From a bacterium (GTDB lineage: Bacteria > DYJV01 > JALVYZ01), in NCBI GenBank assembly GCA_027037705.1, contig JALVYZ010000407.1:1-6522 (forward strand): a stretch of 6,522 nucleotides of DNA, given 5' to 3'. A program made the translations under genes and the position numbers. Positions 6,126-6,522 of this stretch are shown piece by piece. The first letter of the stretch is position 1. Every line of letters begins with the position of its first letter. The notes beneath the pieces are model-generated. The model was not told where the DNA came from. It worked only from the letters and a program-made list of their open reading frames with translations, and ran no database searches.

Positions 6126-6187
6126 ATGTGTTAATGCGTAGATGCGTAGATGCGTAGATGCGTAAATGAGTGAATGCATGTATGCGG
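6126..6187. repeat. Octamer array ATGCGTAG, nearly 8 units
   Basis: In 8-base register: atgtgtta, atgcgtag three times, then atgcgtaa, atgagtga, atgcatgt and atgcgg. Three central units are identical and the edges are worn. It starts one base beyond the permease Shine-Dalgarno site (6118-6124), so any transcript starting further upstream would carry it as its last 5' leader segment. Confidence 0.92.
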
Positions 6188-6199
6188 TTAAATAATAAT

Positions 6200-6299
6200 T
6201 TTGAATTTTGGATTTTGAATTAAAATTTTCCTTCATCCTTCTACCTTCCGCCTTCATCCTTAAAATTAGTGTTGGTGTTAGTGATGGTGTTAGTTTTTA
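6200..6299. repeat. 100-base composite repeat, copy 2
   Basis: Partner of 4581-4680 (92 of 100 identical, no gaps). This copy keeps a clear 7-base register from 6199 to about 6261: ttttgaa, ttttgga, ttttgaa, ttaaaat, tttcctt, catcctt, ctacctt, ccgcctt, catcctt. TTAGTG-type hexamers follow at 6266-6295. Copy 1 has lost the register in the middle. Confidence 0.92.
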
Positions 6300-6306
6300 T
6301 CATTTT

Positions 6307-6341
6307 TTCATTATTCATTTTTCACTATTCACTATTCACAA
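6307..6341. repeat. Heptamer array TTCACTA, 5 units
   Basis: Units ttcatta, ttcattt, ttcacta, ttcacta and ttcacaa, in register, directly after the 100-base block. Confidence 0.85.
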
Positions 6342-6342
6342 C

Positions 6343-6382
6343 ATCAACTAACATTAACTAACCTCAACTAACTTCAACTAAC
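6343..6382. repeat. Decamer array NTCAACTAAC, 4 units
   Basis: Units atcaactaac, attaactaac, ctcaactaac and ttcaactaac in exact 10-base register, differing only in the first three bases. Confidence 0.9.
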
Positions 6383-6386
6383 ATTC

Positions 6387-6414
6387 TATAGCCCATAGCC
6401 CAGTGCCTATAGCC
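6387..6414. repeat. Heptamer array TATAGCC, 4 units
   Basis: Units tatagcc, catagcc, cagtgcc and tatagcc. This family appears only here in the window. Confidence 0.8.
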
Positions 6415-6427
6415 CATTTATCAATTT

Positions 6428-6455
6428 TTCATTTTTCATTATTAATTATTCATTA
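6428..6455. repeat. Heptamer array TTCATTA, 4 units
   Basis: Units ttcattt, ttcatta, ttaatta and ttcatta in 7-base register; an AT-rich variant of the TTCACTA family. Confidence 0.65.
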
Positions 6456-6463
6456 ATTTTATT

Positions 6464-6498
6464 TGCTCCAGACTCTGCACTCCCGACTCCCGACTATT
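6464..6498. repeat. Heptamer array GACTCCC, 5 units
   Basis: Units tgctcca, gactctg, cactccc, gactccc and gactatt. Second copy of the family at 4723-4757; both end in a unit reading nactatt. Confidence 0.85.
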
Positions 6499-6522
6499 TT
6501 TTCCCCAATCTCATTTTTCACA

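Larger units (their letters stand above)
6111..6522. other. 412-base non-coding region upstream of the permease, almost wholly tandem arrays
   Basis: From the permease start outward it holds the Shine-Dalgarno site, the octamer array, the 100-base block, and the TTCACTA, TCAACTAAC, TATAGCC, TTCATTA and GACTCCC arrays, then T-rich sequence to the window end. I see no gene, tRNA or confident promoter. A promoter for the leftward cluster must lie among these repeats or beyond the window. Confidence 0.7.

Noticed and set aside
3774-6522. CRISPR array
   Set aside because: Units are only 6-11 bases with no unique spacers of 25-40 bases between them; no cas genes.

Overview
The window is strongly AT-rich (roughly 30% GC by eye) bacterial DNA. 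Gene starts carry Shine-Dalgarno sites, and an RND transporter plus a secreted thioredoxin point to a bacterium with an outer membrane and a periplasm. No ribosomal or other taxonomic marker is present. The gene set and the repeat-filled gaps would fit an uncultivated anaerobic or thermophilic lineage, but that is inference.

Layout: positions 1-1130 (+) hold the C-terminal third of an RND efflux pump, cut by the window edge. Positions 1408-2526 (+) hold a full-length but broken AAA ATPase of the COG1373/DUF4143 type; two single-base shifts about 73 bases apart move the frame out and back, and two conserved C-terminal residues appear lost. From 2527 on, everything reads leftward (-). In transcription order from the right these are a COG0701/DUF318 (ArsP-type) permease (6110-4812), a small Cys-rich DGC-domain putative metal-binding protein (4525-4145), an unrecognised 48-aa protein overlapping its end (4155-4009), a membrane-anchored thioredoxin-like protein with CxxC (3773-3354), and a CcdA-type electron carrier overlapping it by ATGA (3357-2659).

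The five leftward genes make sense as a thiol-redox/metal(loid) handling module. CcdA would pass cytosolic reducing power across the membrane to the thioredoxin. The permease, with a CxC in a membrane segment, would move a substrate that could be a thiophilic metalloid or sulfur compound. The DGC protein would bind metal or thiol ligands in the cytosol. The substrate cannot be read from the sequence.

The non-coding DNA is the most unusual part. Gaps 3774-4008, 4526-4811 and 6111-6522 consist largely of short tandem arrays with fixed periods of 7, 8, 10 and 6 bases, built from several unrelated unit sequences. The same units recur from gap to gap in a similar order, starting with an octamer array next to the Shine-Dalgarno site. 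A 100-base composite block is present twice (4581-4680 and 6200-6299, 92 of 100 bases identical). Weaker copies lie after the RND gene and in the convergent gap. They resemble in style the short tandemly repeated repetitive (STRR) heptamers described in cyanobacteria.
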